DNA from: Caryophanon tenue
Lineage (GTDB): Bacteria > Bacillota > Bacilli > Bacillales_A > Planococcaceae
Direction: 5' to 3'
NCBI RefSeq assembly: GCF_001700315.1
Contig: NZ_MASJ01000005.1
Location: 1 to 41,546 of the forward strand
DNA length: 41,546 nt
The translations under genes and the position numbers were made by a program. Below the pieces are notes generated by a model. That model did not search any database. It had not been told where the DNA came from and saw only the letters and a list, made by a program, of their open reading frames with translations. The first letter of the stretch is position 1. Every line of letters begins with the position of its first letter. Shown here one piece after another: positions 7,600-16,146 of this stretch.

Positions 7600-7704
7600 T
7601 CAATCACCTAATAATTCGATACCTTCCCAACTTTTAGATAATTCAAGTAATAAAGCAATCTTTTCACCTACATTTTGATAGATGTCCTGCGCGTTTTCAT
7701 CCAT
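7600..7704 (-). other. Possible 34-codon ORF or gene remnant
   Basis: A frame from ATG at 7702-7704 to TGA at 7600-7602 encodes MDENAQDIYQNVGEKIALLL followed by ELSKSWEGIELLGD. Composition is protein-like (amphipathic, acidic), unlike the surrounding A/T-rich DNA. No ribosome-binding site precedes it and it shows no recognised family, so it may be the surviving start of a lost gene. Confidence 0.25.
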
Positions 7705-7777
7705 TCATGTTAGCATTTACAAAAAATCGGGAATAGAACGAAGAGCATGTACATATAGATAAAGGGGGCTTTTCAAC

Positions 7778-8515
7778 ATGAAGCATACACGATTGCTCAC
7801 GACAGCCGTAGCCGTACTTTTGTTAACGGGCTGTAACAGTAGCGAAGAAACACAAACTGACGAACAGCCAGAAGAAGTAGAAGTAGCACCGGTAGAGCCA
7901 GAAGTAGAAATGCCGGAGCAAGAAAATCCAGACGTGACAGACACTAATGAAGAAGGCGATGCATCTACAGAAGAAGAGGATGAACTACAGCAAGCCGTAC
8001 CACCAATTGCACAACAGCCGGATGAAGAAGAAGATGTTACACAAACAGAGCCGCCTCATACAGCAGGTGAAGAGAGCGATACCGAAGAAGCACAGCCTGC
8101 CCCATCTGTTACAAAAGAAGAAGGTCAATTACTGCTATACCAAGGCAATGCCAATGCAGATGGCTTAATTGCCTCACAAGCAGTGGATTATTCGTATAAA
8201 GAAAACGGCTCGATTACTAAGTATATTATCGACCAGCTTGGCTACACAACGTATTATGCAAGTCACAATGTATCGGCTGATGAAACAACGATTACGATTA
8301 ATTTTAACGACTCTATTTTATCATCACCAGTGATTCAAGGTTCTGCTGGTGGACTCATGTTCCAAGATTCACTGCTTGCGTCACTGTTCCAAAATATTCC
8401 GACGCTACAAAACGTTAACTTACGTGTGAACGGCGAAAAAATGGAGTTAGACCATGTGAACTTTTCAGGTACACATACGCGTGAAGCATTTAATATGAAT
8501 TATGCAGGATTATAA
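7778..8515 (+). CDS. Lipoprotein with acidic linker and GerMN-like domain
   Basis: The 245-aa product has a lipoprotein signal ending in LTGC (Cys19). About 95 residues dominated by Glu, Pro, Thr and Gln follow, probably a flexible wall-spanning linker. The last about 125 residues (GQLLLYQGNANADGLIASQ to the end) resemble a GerMN (sporulation/germination) domain in pattern: a strand-rich start, TTITINFNDSILSS, then a helix and IPTLQNVNLRVNGEKMEL, as in the end of GerMN. The family assignment is tentative; the domain is seen in GerM and in lipoproteins of unknown role. The ATG follows AAAGGGGG. The linker codons are biased to GAA/GAG/CCA repeats. A terminator follows. Confidence 0.7.
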   Translation: MKHTRLLTTAVAVLLLTGCNSSEETQTDEQPEEVEVAPVEPEVEMPEQENPDVTDTNEEGDASTEEEDELQQAVPPIAQQPDEEEDVTQTEPPHTAGEESDTEEAQPAPSVTKEEGQLLLYQGNANADGLIASQAVDYSYKENGSITKYIIDQLGYTTYYASHNVSADETTITINFNDSILSSPVIQGSAGGLMFQDSLLASLFQNIPTLQNVNLRVNGEKMELDHVNFSGTHTREAFNMNYAGL

Positions 8516-8518
8516 CGC

Positions 8519-8569
8519 CAAAAAGAAATATCCTTCAGCAACGACAACTGCTGAAGGATATTTTTGTGC
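8519..8569. terminator. Palindromic terminator family, copy 1
   Basis: The hairpin is ATATCCTTCAGCA, loop ACGACAAC, TGCTGAAGGATAT, with A-rich and T-rich flanks. The 51 bases from 8519 are identical to 18726-18776. It lies between the converging lipoprotein and oxidase genes and can terminate both. Confidence 0.85.
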
Positions 8570-8651
8570 GTTTCGTGCTACGCCACATAGTAGACGTATT
8601 TGGCAGACATAAAGCTCTTTTATTTTGCTCTATATAATAGAAGAAACTGCA

Positions 8652-10100
8652 TTAATACACTTCAATTTGCCCCATCATGCCGACATCTTCATGCTCTAAA
8701 ATATGACAGTGGAACATATAAATCCCCTTTTCTGGGAAGCGTACTGCAATGCGTACTTTTTGATTTGGCTGCACCGTAATCGTATCTTTATAGCCTTGCC
8801 AAGCAGCATCCGGCTCTTCACCATCCACTGATACAACTAAAAACTGTGTACCATGAATATGGAATGGATGTGCCATTGCGCCTTCTTCATTAATTATATT
8901 TTCAATTTCCCAAATTTCAGTGTCGCCTTGCTTTTGGCGAAAATCAATGCGCTCATGATCAAACGTTTTGCCATTTAATAAAAAGTTCTCGGTCATACCT
9001 TCCATCGTTACTGTTTTCGTAACTTCCATAGTGCGTAATGTATCATCTAGCACAATTTCATTAAACGTTGTATCATAATCCATCGCTTGCCTTGTTGCTG
9101 TGACATCAATCGGTAGTAGTGGCGTATCTCCGTTTAATAACTCGACACGTTGTCCTACAAAATCATGTAAATCCACAACAATTTCTGCACGTTCTCCTGC
9201 ACCTAATGTCAGTGTTGTCATCGTTGCCGCTTCATTGACAAAACCACCATCTGTTGCAATGAGTGAAAATGGCAAGTCATCAGTAAACCGTAAATAATAC
9301 GTCATCGCATTCGAGCCATTTAATATGCGCAAGCGTACCTTTTCATTTGCAGCGGTCATCGCTGGATTGACAACACCGTTAATCATGATGGTATCCCCTA
9401 ATGTACTCATTGTATTCGCAACCGCTTCATAATCAATTTGTCCGTCAACAAATGTACGATCTTGCAAAACAAGCGGGAAATCATTGATCCCGTAGTCATG
9501 TGGTAATTGAAGTGCCTCACTTTTCGCATCGTCAATATACAATAACCCTGCTAGCCCTTTATATACTTGTGCTGCCGTTTTCCCCATTGGATGTGGATGA
9601 TACCATAATGTAGCCGCTTGTTGGTCCACTGTAAATGTAATCGTTTGCGTTTCCCCTGGTTCAATCACAGCATGTGGTCCGCCATCTGTTGCATCACCTG
9701 CGACTTCTAGTCCGTGCCAATGAAACGTTGTCGCCTCATCTAACTCATTTGTTAAATGAATCGTGACCTGTTGTCCGTCCTTTAAGCGCAGCACCGGCCC
9801 CAAAAACTCACCATTATAGCCATATGTTGCTGTTTCGACACCATCGACAAACGTCATTTTTCCTTGTTGCGCTGTCAATGCATATTCCACCTCATTGCCC
9901 TGCTCAGAAACGGGCGCTAATAGTGGGGGAAATGTTAATGGCTGTGTCCCTTCATTCGGTAATAAAGCGAGCTGCTCATTATGATAATAGGTGCCATGCT
10001 GTGCATGTCCTCCGTGTGCTGTTGATGTTTCTTGTTCTTCGTCTACGTTACAAGCCGCTAATAATAATGACATTGCAGCGACAGTCCATACTTTCTTCAT
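8652..10100 (-). CDS. Multicopper oxidase lipoprotein (laccase/CueO-like)
   Basis: The 482-aa enzyme oxidises a phenolic or metal substrate and reduces oxygen to water at a four-copper centre. A lipoprotein signal ends in LAAC (Cys17), placing it outside the membrane. A His-rich segment (HGGHAQH, about residues 29-35) follows. All four copper motifs are present: HWHG (127-130), WYHPH (166-170), HPFHIHG (411-417) and HCHILEHEDVGM (464-475), including the type 1 Cys and axial Met. Three cupredoxin domains fit the length. The ATG follows AAGGGTG. Natural substrates could be Cu(I), Mn(II) or phenols; neighbours give no hint. Copper homeostasis is the usual role of such lipoproteins. Confidence 0.92.
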   Translation of the reverse strand: MKKVWTVAAMSLLLAACNVDEEQETSTAHGGHAQHGTYYHNEQLALLPNEGTQPLTFPPLLAPVSEQGNEVEYALTAQQGKMTFVDGVETATYGYNGEFLGPVLRLKDGQQVTIHLTNELDEATTFHWHGLEVAGDATDGGPHAVIEPGETQTITFTVDQQAATLWYHPHPMGKTAAQVYKGLAGLLYIDDAKSEALQLPHDYGINDFPLVLQDRTFVDGQIDYEAVANTMSTLGDTIMINGVVNPAMTAANEKVRLRILNGSNAMTYYLRFTDDLPFSLIATDGGFVNEAATMTTLTLGAGERAEIVVDLHDFVGQRVELLNGDTPLLPIDVTATRQAMDYDTTFNEIVLDDTLRTMEVTKTVTMEGMTENFLLNGKTFDHERIDFRQKQGDTEIWEIENIINEEGAMAHPFHIHGTQFLVVSVDGEEPDAAWQGYKDTITVQPNQKVRIAVRFPEKGIYMFHCHILEHEDVGMMGQIEVY

Positions 10101-10239
10101 ATGCTAACACCCTTTTCTATATATGTTCGCTGTCATTATACTAAATGGATATGAACGCTATATAACATCCTCTCTACAATTCCATACTAATCTTGACAAT
10201 TTTTAAAAGACTACCGAGTAACACCCTTCACATAAAAAT

Positions 10240-10276
10240 AACACCAGCGAAAAATCCCTCCATTTTTCGTTGGTGT
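10240..10276 (-). terminator. Terminator after the broken helical-repeat gene
   Basis: ACACCAGCGAAAAA and TTTTTCGTTGGTGT pair around a short loop. The minus-strand exit is T-rich (TTATTTTTATG). Confidence 0.75.
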
Positions 10277-10292
10277 CTCTTTAGATGTCATA

Positions 10293-11876
10293 TTATGAAG
10301 TTGTCGGCGAGAAAAAGGTATCCAATGCTAAATATTGTAATACATCTTTTTCAGCAAATTGGTAGCTCTCGGCTAATTTCGATAAATGCATAAATAATTG
10401 ACTATAGTTATCAGCGGTATGCCAACGTAATTGCACTTCTCTTAATAAACGTGTTTGTGCATGAATCAGCTCTTTTGGATACGTATCTCCAGTTAAAAAC
10501 GGCTTCGAAAATAAAATTGCCGTATCAACGCGGTCATATTCCAAAATAAGTTGTTGGTCTTGTACGCTAATTGTTTGTAACGCTTCATCATATATATCAA
10601 TACAAGCATTACAATAATATGCGCTTATCCAAAATGCCTTATGCATTTCGTTCATTGTAAAGTTTTTTAATTTCTCCAGTCGTCTTTCCTTTATGCATTC
10701 CTCTAAAAAAAATGCCGGTACGATATTCATCATCATACGTTCATGATTGAAAATCGGCGTTTCCGCTTCGACAAAATAAAGGGCAACTTCCTTTACTAAA
10801 CGCTGTGCCCACTGTGACTGGTGATAATCTAAACGCAACATCGCTTCATGTAGGCGTATCATTACTTGTTGCCGTTCATGCTCGGTTAATATGTCCCCTA
10901 CAATATGAAATATCGTCAATGTATAATTCCTTAATTGTTGCTGCTCAATTTGTTCCTCGCACCGCTGTCGTAATTCATCAAATGCTACCATATGCGGCAT
11001 ATAATTTGTATCCATAATTGTTTGCTCAGTTTCGATTAATACATCATTTTTCACAAGGGCTTGTGACATGACCTCTTCACGCTTATCTGTATATAACTGG
11101 ACAAGCGCCGTATCTTTTTTAAGTGCCGCCATATCTATTGCCAATTGATACATAATATAATATAAATCTAACTGGTCTTGCTGTAATAATTCGTCTTGTT
11201 CCCATAAAGCAACATGTGCTAAAAATCGGTCGTAATCTTGCTGTTCCAAGCAAATTCTCATTTCTAATAAGCACAATTCCAGTTGAAAACGTGGTAAATG
11301 TTTATGCATGTTAAGATAGTCGACTGACAGTAACGCTTCGATAATATGATTAGCGTATGTATATTGTTGCTATTTAATCGCTAGCTCAATATGATAGAGC
11401 ATCACCCGATACGGTTCTTACATTCGCGGTCCATCGCTAATAAAATCGGTGACATCGTCGATAACGTCATTTGTGCCTTACTGTAACTCGTCGAACAATT
11501 CGCTAGCACTCTATTAACAGCAATGCCGAGCACACTTATATGCAACCATTGCTGCGTCAAAATTTAATGCATAATGATATAAATGACCTTTTATTAAATA
11601 ATAGTCTGCATGGTATTGTCGGTTTTCTGGCAATAACATAAAATGTTCCGCACGCTGTAATAATTGCACGATTTGTGTTCGGTCATCTACATACAATAGG
11701 TCACGTGTGTAACGAACTAGCAATGTTTGCATCGTCTCACAATCTTGCTGAGCGACGGCTAAATTCATAAAAAAATAGTACTGTTGTTTATATTCGTCCA
11801 TACGTTGCTCTTGGTGAAGAAAGTCTAAGCTTTTTAATAACTGTAACAGTTCCAATATATAGACCCCTTTTGACAT
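10293..11876 (-). pseudogene. Disrupted helical-repeat (TPR-like) protein gene
   Basis: Two open segments on the same strand look like parts of one protein. The N-terminal part (11514-11876) and the C-terminal part (10293-11309) are both rich in amphipathic helices with TPR-like spacing (YYLIKGHLYHYALNFDAAMV; LDLYYIMYQLAIDMA). The 200 bases between still encode matching sequence in broken frames: SYSKAQMTLSTMSPILLAMD, then YHIELAIK, a TAG stop, then YTYANHIIEALLSVDYLN leading into the second segment. At least two frameshifts and one stop interrupt it. The original would be about 520 residues. RRNPP-type regulators have similar repeats, but no N-terminal helix-turn-helix is visible, so the function is unassigned. 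A proper terminator follows. Confidence 0.7.
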
Positions 11877-11974
11877 ACGACATCTTCATCTTACTGTTAA
11901 CAAAGTTCGATAAGCGCTATAAAAATACCTTCTTTTTGCCAATAAAAATGAAATTTTACGGTAAAAATACAAAA

Positions 11975-13231
11975 CTAAATAAGTATCGCAGGCTCTTTTC
12001 GTTCTTTTTGAACAGTCATCACAAATAAACACGCAATAAAGCAACTTGCACCTGCTAGTAAAAATGCCACCGTATATGTATCAAACCATTCATACACAAG
12101 TCCACCACCATACGCTGCGGTTGCTGCACCTAATTGATGTGCTGCAAATATCCATCCATATACAATCGCACTTTTTTGAATACCAAAACGATGGCGCACA
12201 AGGCTAATCGTTGGCGGCACAGTCGCAATCCAATCAAGGCCAAAGAAGATCGTAAAAATGATAAGCAATGTATAATTCCCTTGTGTTAATGCCAGTGGCA
12301 ACATTAATAACGACAAACCACGTAATAAATAGTACCAAAATAATAACCATCGACTATCGAAGCGGTCTGTCAGCCACCCTGATAATGTGGTACCAATTAA
12401 ATTAAACGCACCCATAAAGGATAATAACGAAGCGGCCGTAACAACCGGAATCCCAAACGCTAAACAATATGAAATAAAGTGCGTGCCAATTAAACCATTC
12501 GTTGATAACCCGCATATATAAAAACTAGCAGCTAGCAACCAAAATTCCTTTGTACGAACAGCTTGTTTTAACGTTTGGAACGCTACGGTAATTGGATTTT
12601 TCTTCTCGACTACAACCATTTCATCCGCAACCGTTTGACCATACCGAAGTTGCCCAATGTCTTTCGGCAAGCTTTTCATAAACAGCGCCACGCCAACAAA
12701 CATAACCGCCGTTAACGTGACCATGAGTGTCATTGCGGTCTGCCACGACTTATCGTCAATGAGTGCAGCTAAAAGCGGTAACAAAATCAATTGCCCGGTA
12801 GCCGTACTGGCTGTTAAAATCCCGACGGCTAAACCACGTCTTTTTTCAAACCAATGATTTGCCACATATGTACTAATAACGGACAAGAAGAGCGCTGAGC
12901 CTAAACCAATCATCACACCCCAACTGATCATCAGTTGCCACACTTCGGTCATGAAAAACGTACACATTTGACCAAGTCCTAACACCGTGAATGATAAGAG
13001 CATCATCTTTTTCAATCCAACATGTTCTAATAATGCCGCTAAAAATGGGCCCGAAAAGCCGTATAAACATAAGCTAATAGCAAAGGCAAAAGCAATATCA
13101 GCACGCGCCCAATCAAATGTTTGTTCAAATGGTGTAATAAAAACGCCAGATGATGCTACTCCAATACCTGCTACAATGATTGATAAAAATGTAATAATAA
13201 GTACGATCCAACTGTAATGGAATTTTTGCAT
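11975..13231 (-). CDS. MFS transporter, oxalate/formate or monocarboxylate type
   Basis: This about 418-aa protein has 12 predicted membrane helices and the fold of the major facilitator superfamily. The central region carries the ANHWFEKRRGLAVGILTAST pattern and the loop GWLTDRFDSRW. Both are typical of the OFA/monocarboxylate branch, which exchanges or imports small organic acids. The ATG at 13229-13231 has AGGAGG 7 bases upstream; an upstream TTG overlaps that site and is rejected. It appears to be a single-gene unit. The substrate is not deducible. Confidence 0.85.
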   Translation of the reverse strand: MQKFHYSWIVLIITFLSIIVAGIGVASSGVFITPFEQTFDWARADIAFAFAISLCLYGFSGPFLAALLEHVGLKKMMLLSFTVLGLGQMCTFFMTEVWQLMISWGVMIGLGSALFLSVISTYVANHWFEKRRGLAVGILTASTATGQLILLPLLAALIDDKSWQTAMTLMVTLTAVMFVGVALFMKSLPKDIGQLRYGQTVADEMVVVEKKNPITVAFQTLKQAVRTKEFWLLAASFYICGLSTNGLIGTHFISYCLAFGIPVVTAASLLSFMGAFNLIGTTLSGWLTDRFDSRWLLFWYYLLRGLSLLMLPLALTQGNYTLLIIFTIFFGLDWIATVPPTISLVRHRFGIQKSAIVYGWIFAAHQLGAATAAYGGGLVYEWFDTYTVAFLLAGASCFIACLFVMTVQKERKEPAILI

Positions 13232-13323
13232 CCTCAATCCTCCTTTTATTGTATGCTTACGTTATCATGCACACCACGAAAAATAAAGAAAGAATAATTA
13301 GATAACTACGAAGACATACAAAA

Positions 13324-13354
13324 AGGCATACACGATGAGAAACCGTGTATGCCT
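13324..13354 (-). terminator. Terminator of the GlsB-type gene
   Basis: GGCATACACG and CGTGTATGCC form the stem; on the minus strand TTTTTG follows. A smaller hairpin (13361-13378, GATGTC/GACATC) lies between it and the gene. Confidence 0.75.
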
Positions 13355-13393
13355 GTTGTCGATGTCTCCACGGACATCTTACATATTATACAA

Positions 13394-13645
13394 TTATTTT
13401 TTTACCGCTTTTAATACAAAACTTACAACTAAAATTAAAACGATAGCACCGATTAAAGCTGGGAAAATGTAGAAGTCACTCATTTTCGGACCCCAGCTAC
13501 CTAATAGCATGCCACCAATCCAGGCACCTAAAATACCTGCCACAATATTCCCGATAATGCCACCAGGAATATCTTTTCCTAAAATAACACCAGCAAGCCA
13601 ACCAAGTAGACCACCAATGATTAAATACCATAAAAAGCTAAACAT
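13394..13645 (-). CDS. GlsB/YeaQ/YmgE-family membrane protein
   Basis: An 83-aa protein made of three hydrophobic helices rich in glycine (IIGGLLGWLAGVILG, GIIGNIVAGILGAWIGGMLL), ending in a basic tail. This is the transglycosylase-associated (GlsB/YeaQ) family, small inner-membrane proteins often induced by stress. The ATG at 13643-13645 has AAGGGG at good distance; an earlier in-frame ATG would add a 14-residue non-family leader. Its exact role is unknown. An asp23/amaP operon lies at the far end of the window; GlsB and Gls24/Asp23 proteins are linked in enterococci, but here they are not neighbours. Confidence 0.88.
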   Translation of the reverse strand: MFSFLWYLIIGGLLGWLAGVILGKDIPGGIIGNIVAGILGAWIGGMLLGSWGPKMSDFYIFPALIGAIVLILVVSFVLKAVKK

Positions 13646-13867
13646 TGTAAAACGCCCCTTCATTAATAAAATATAATTACAGTTCATATATATCCTTTTT
13701 TGCGAAGTTCAAACCTTTTTGTAGAAAAATATCCTAAATATAGATAGAAAGACATATAAAAGGATGATCTATCTTTCTTTTCGATAATTTATAACGAATA
13801 GTTATATTGATTATTCAGTCAATTAAAGATTTAATAAAGCTATACATAATGAAGGTGAGGCAATCCC

Positions 13868-14185
13868 ATGGCATTTACGAATATTACAATTGACAAGCAA
13901 GCCAATATTTATTTTGAAGGTAATGTTACAAGCCGAAAAATTACATTTGCAGACGGTTCAACAAAAACATTAGGTATTATGCTGCCAGGACAATACGAAT
14001 TTTCAACAAACTTACGTGAAGAAATGGCGATTACAGCTGGCACTTTACGCTACCAACTAGCAGGTGAAGAATGGCAAACAATTGATGGCTCTGGCGTATT
14101 TTACGTCCCTGCTAATAGTACGTTCTCATTAGACGTTCAAACGGTGACAGACTATTGCTGCTCGTATTTAACAGACGATAACTAA
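13868..14185 (+). CDS. ppnP: Pyrimidine/purine nucleoside phosphorylase PpnP
   Basis: The 105-aa protein is a small cupin-fold enzyme of the PpnP (YaiE, DUF1255) family. In E. coli it splits several ribonucleosides with phosphate to a free base and ribose 1-phosphate. Family features visible are NIYFEGNVTSRKITFADGST, LGIMLPGQYEFSTNLREEM, a GTLRYQL strand and GVFYVPANSTFSLDV, ending YCCSYL. Length matches the family. The ATG follows GGTGAGGC. It is monocistronic with its own terminator. Confidence 0.9.
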   Translation: MAFTNITIDKQANIYFEGNVTSRKITFADGSTKTLGIMLPGQYEFSTNLREEMAITAGTLRYQLAGEEWQTIDGSGVFYVPANSTFSLDVQTVTDYCCSYLTDDN

Positions 14186-14189
14186 CGTC

Positions 14190-14227
14190 AAAAAGACGCT
14201 ATGGACATTTCCGTAGCGTCTTTTTTG
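14190..14227 (+). terminator. Terminator of ppnP
   Basis: AAAAGACGCTATGG, loop ACATTT, CCGTAGCGTC, then TTTTTT. Confidence 0.85.
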
Positions 14228-14285
14228 ATTATTCCCCTTTCTTCTAACGTTTGTTTGCTATACTTTTACTAGAAAGGGTGAGTAC

Positions 14286-15023
14286 ATGATTTTTTTATTT
14301 TTAGCACTTTTATTTTTCATTTTAGGTGTTGTCATTGAACGCTTCAAAGTATACGGTCTGATTTCTGGCTATAATTCGATGACACCTGAGCAACAACAAA
14401 AGGTCGATACGAAAAAATTAGGTCGATTAATTGGTTATTACTGTTACACACTTGCTAGCTTATTTATTCTTATCGCATTCAGCGAATGGCAATCATTTAC
14501 ACCAGGCATTATCATTGGTATAGCGCTAACGCTTGTCGCAACATTGATTGTGACAATAAAAGCGCCGAAATATGACGGCAATCTATACGATAAAGATGGG
14601 AAGCCACTTTCAGGTCAAAAGAAGAAAGCGAAAATACCACTGATTATTAGCAGTGTGGTGTTCATTGGTGTTGGCATAATGATGTATTTTTCATTGCAGC
14701 CGACAGCGATTACTATTTCAGAAGATACTTTGCAAATTGCTGGGATGTATGGCGATGACATTCCGCTTCAACATATCGAGGCGGTCCACGTACTCGATAC
14801 ATTGCCACCGATTGCTGCGCGTACAAACGGCTCGGCCATTGGTGACCATTTAAAGGGGCATTTCAAACTTGAAAACGGTGACAAAGTAAAGCTATTTATT
14901 GATAAAGGTGTCCCGCCATTTATCGAAGTACGCACAGCCGATGAAACATTTATCTTTAATTTACAAACAGCCGCTGACACACAACAACTTGCTACACAAT
15001 TACAACAACATACTATACAGTAA
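14286..15023 (+). CDS. DUF3784-like membrane protein with PH-like C-terminal domain
   Basis: The 245-aa protein has two membrane helices separated by YGLISGYNSMTPEQQQKVDTKK, a DUF3784-type hallmark, and a third helix pair around 60-140. The C-terminal half (about 145-245) looks like a bacterial PH domain: ITISEDTLQIAGMYGDDIPL, IEAVHVLDTLP, KGHFKLENGDKVKLFIDKG. It ends with a helix. The function is not known; proteins of this kind are membrane-associated and often of peptide or lipid-stress context. The ATG has AAAGGGTG upstream. No operon partner. Confidence 0.75.
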   Translation: MIFLFLALLFFILGVVIERFKVYGLISGYNSMTPEQQQKVDTKKLGRLIGYYCYTLASLFILIAFSEWQSFTPGIIIGIALTLVATLIVTIKAPKYDGNLYDKDGKPLSGQKKKAKIPLIISSVVFIGVGIMMYFSLQPTAITISEDTLQIAGMYGDDIPLQHIEAVHVLDTLPPIAARTNGSAIGDHLKGHFKLENGDKVKLFIDKGVPPFIEVRTADETFIFNLQTAADTQQLATQLQQHTIQ

Positions 15024-15065
15024 CAGAATAGCTACTTTGTAAAAACTGCTACAGACTTGATCATC

Positions 15066-15118
15066 AGTAACAAAAGAGACTGGGACAGAAGTATTTCTAG
15101 TCTTGACGAAAAAGGGAT
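15066..15118. repeat. Segment shared with the IS1182-type element end
   Basis: AAAAGAGACTGGGACAGAAG and the following 30 bases (GTATTTCTAG then TCTTGACGAAAAAGGGA) match 41033-41079 next to the transposase with only a few differences. It may be a solo end of that element or a mobile non-autonomous relative. Confidence 0.65.
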
Positions 15119-15128
15119 TCTTTTTTTC

Positions 15129-15278
15129 ATGTACATTTTTGAACACGAGTTGGACGACGGAGGGCGCGACTTCTGCGGGAACAGCGCGTGCGGAATATCC
15201 ATTTTTTCGCGCAGCGGAAAAATTAGATGGAGCCGCGCCCGCGAAACCGAGCCAACTCGACGCTACATGTATACATAA
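15129..15278. repeat. Structured GC-rich intergenic element
   Basis: This block is far more GC-rich than its surroundings. ACGAGTTGG near 15146 pairs with CCAACTCG near 15252, and GGGCGCG near 15162 pairs with CGCGCCC near 15234, giving a long folded RNA or DNA structure. ACATGTA-like ends flank it. Short overlapping ORFs run through it but show no ribosome sites. It resembles the GGGCGACT...GCGGGAACAGCG repeats common in Bacillaceae intergenic regions; that link is from memory. Confidence 0.55.
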
Positions 15279-15320
15279 AACAAAGCATCGGCAAATTTAA
15301 CATTCGCCGATGCTTTGTTC
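15279..15320. terminator. Terminator-like hairpin after the structured repeat
   Basis: AACAAAGCATCGGC and CGCCGATGCTTTGTT form a strong stem around a 12-base loop. T-rich DNA is limited on the plus strand, so it may be part of the repeat rather than a gene terminator. Confidence 0.6.
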
Positions 15321-15567
15321 AATTTAGAGGGGTTTTTCCCATCCTCTTTTCTCCATTTACCGAAGAAATTTATCCCCTTACACTTTTTATGCAGACGCTA
15401 GCTTTTTGGTCGTCATCAAGTAATGAAAGAAATACACATTTACACCATAAATCTATTAAAACATTTAACAATTAATCCATTAAACAATAAATACATTTAT
15501 ATATTATTTGAAATACGTTTATGAAAACGCTACAATCATGCATATACAACCATTTGGGGGACATCTT

Positions 15568-16146
15568 ATGATTTTACTAATTGATAACTATGATTCTTTT
15601 ACTTTTAATATCGTCCAATATTTGCGCCAATTGCAATTTGATGTGCACGTTGCTCGCAATGATGAACTAACAATTGAGGACATTCGGCATTTACAACCAG
15701 AAGCCATTGTTTTATCGCCAGGACCAGGTACACCTGATGATGCTGGCATTTCATTGGAAGTTGTTCAAGCATTGCATACAGAAATTCCGATTTTAGGGAT
15801 TTGCCTCGGCCAGCAAATTATCGCACAGGCATTCGGTGCAACGGTTAAAAAAGCAAGTCGTCCAATGCACGGAAAAGTGTCACATATTACACATAATGAA
15901 ACGGGCATGTTCGCAGCGATTCCGTCCCCTACACCCGTAGCACGTTACCATTCATTAATTGTGACAGATTTACCACCTTCGTTAGTGGCAACCGCTTATT
16001 CTGAAGAAGGTGAAATTCAAGCGATTCAGCACACAACAAGTAAGATGGCTGCCGTACAATTTCACCCAGAATCCATTTTGACAACACACGGTTTACAAAT
16101 GCTTGAAAACTTTTTCAACACTTATTGCAGCGGAGGACAACAATGA
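15568..16146 (+). CDS. pabA: Glutamine amidotransferase subunit of ADC synthase (PabA/TrpG family)
   Basis: The 192-aa protein releases ammonia from glutamine for aminodeoxychorismate synthesis. It shows the class I amidotransferase start MILLIDNYDSFTFN, oxyanion segment SPGPGTPDDAG, nucleophile Cys79 in GICLGQQ, and the His166/Glu168 pair in FHPES. Its stop overlaps the start of the pabB-pabC fusion (ATGA at 16143-16146), so the two subunits are probably made in coupled amounts. That linkage favours folate over tryptophan synthesis, though TrpG/PabA proteins can serve both. The ATG at 15568 with GGGGG upstream is preferred over a start 20 codons earlier. The leader is A/T-rich. Confidence 0.93.
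   Translation: MILLIDNYDSFTFNIVQYLRQLQFDVHVARNDELTIEDIRHLQPEAIVLSPGPGTPDDAGISLEVVQALHTEIPILGICLGQQIIAQAFGATVKKASRPMHGKVSHITHNETGMFAAIPSPTPVARYHSLIVTDLPPSLVATAYSEEGEIQAIQHTTSKMAAVQFHPESILTTHGLQMLENFFNTYCSGGQQ

Noticed and set aside
10293-11876. AimR- or Rgg-type quorum-sensing regulator
   Set aside because: The repeats look similar in style, but the diagnostic N-terminal HTH and a neighbouring peptide gene were not seen.
15057-15475. Several overlapping plus-strand ORFs (up to 82 codons)
   Set aside because: They lie in the structured GC-rich repeat and its terminator-like hairpin, overlap one another in different frames and lack ribosome sites.
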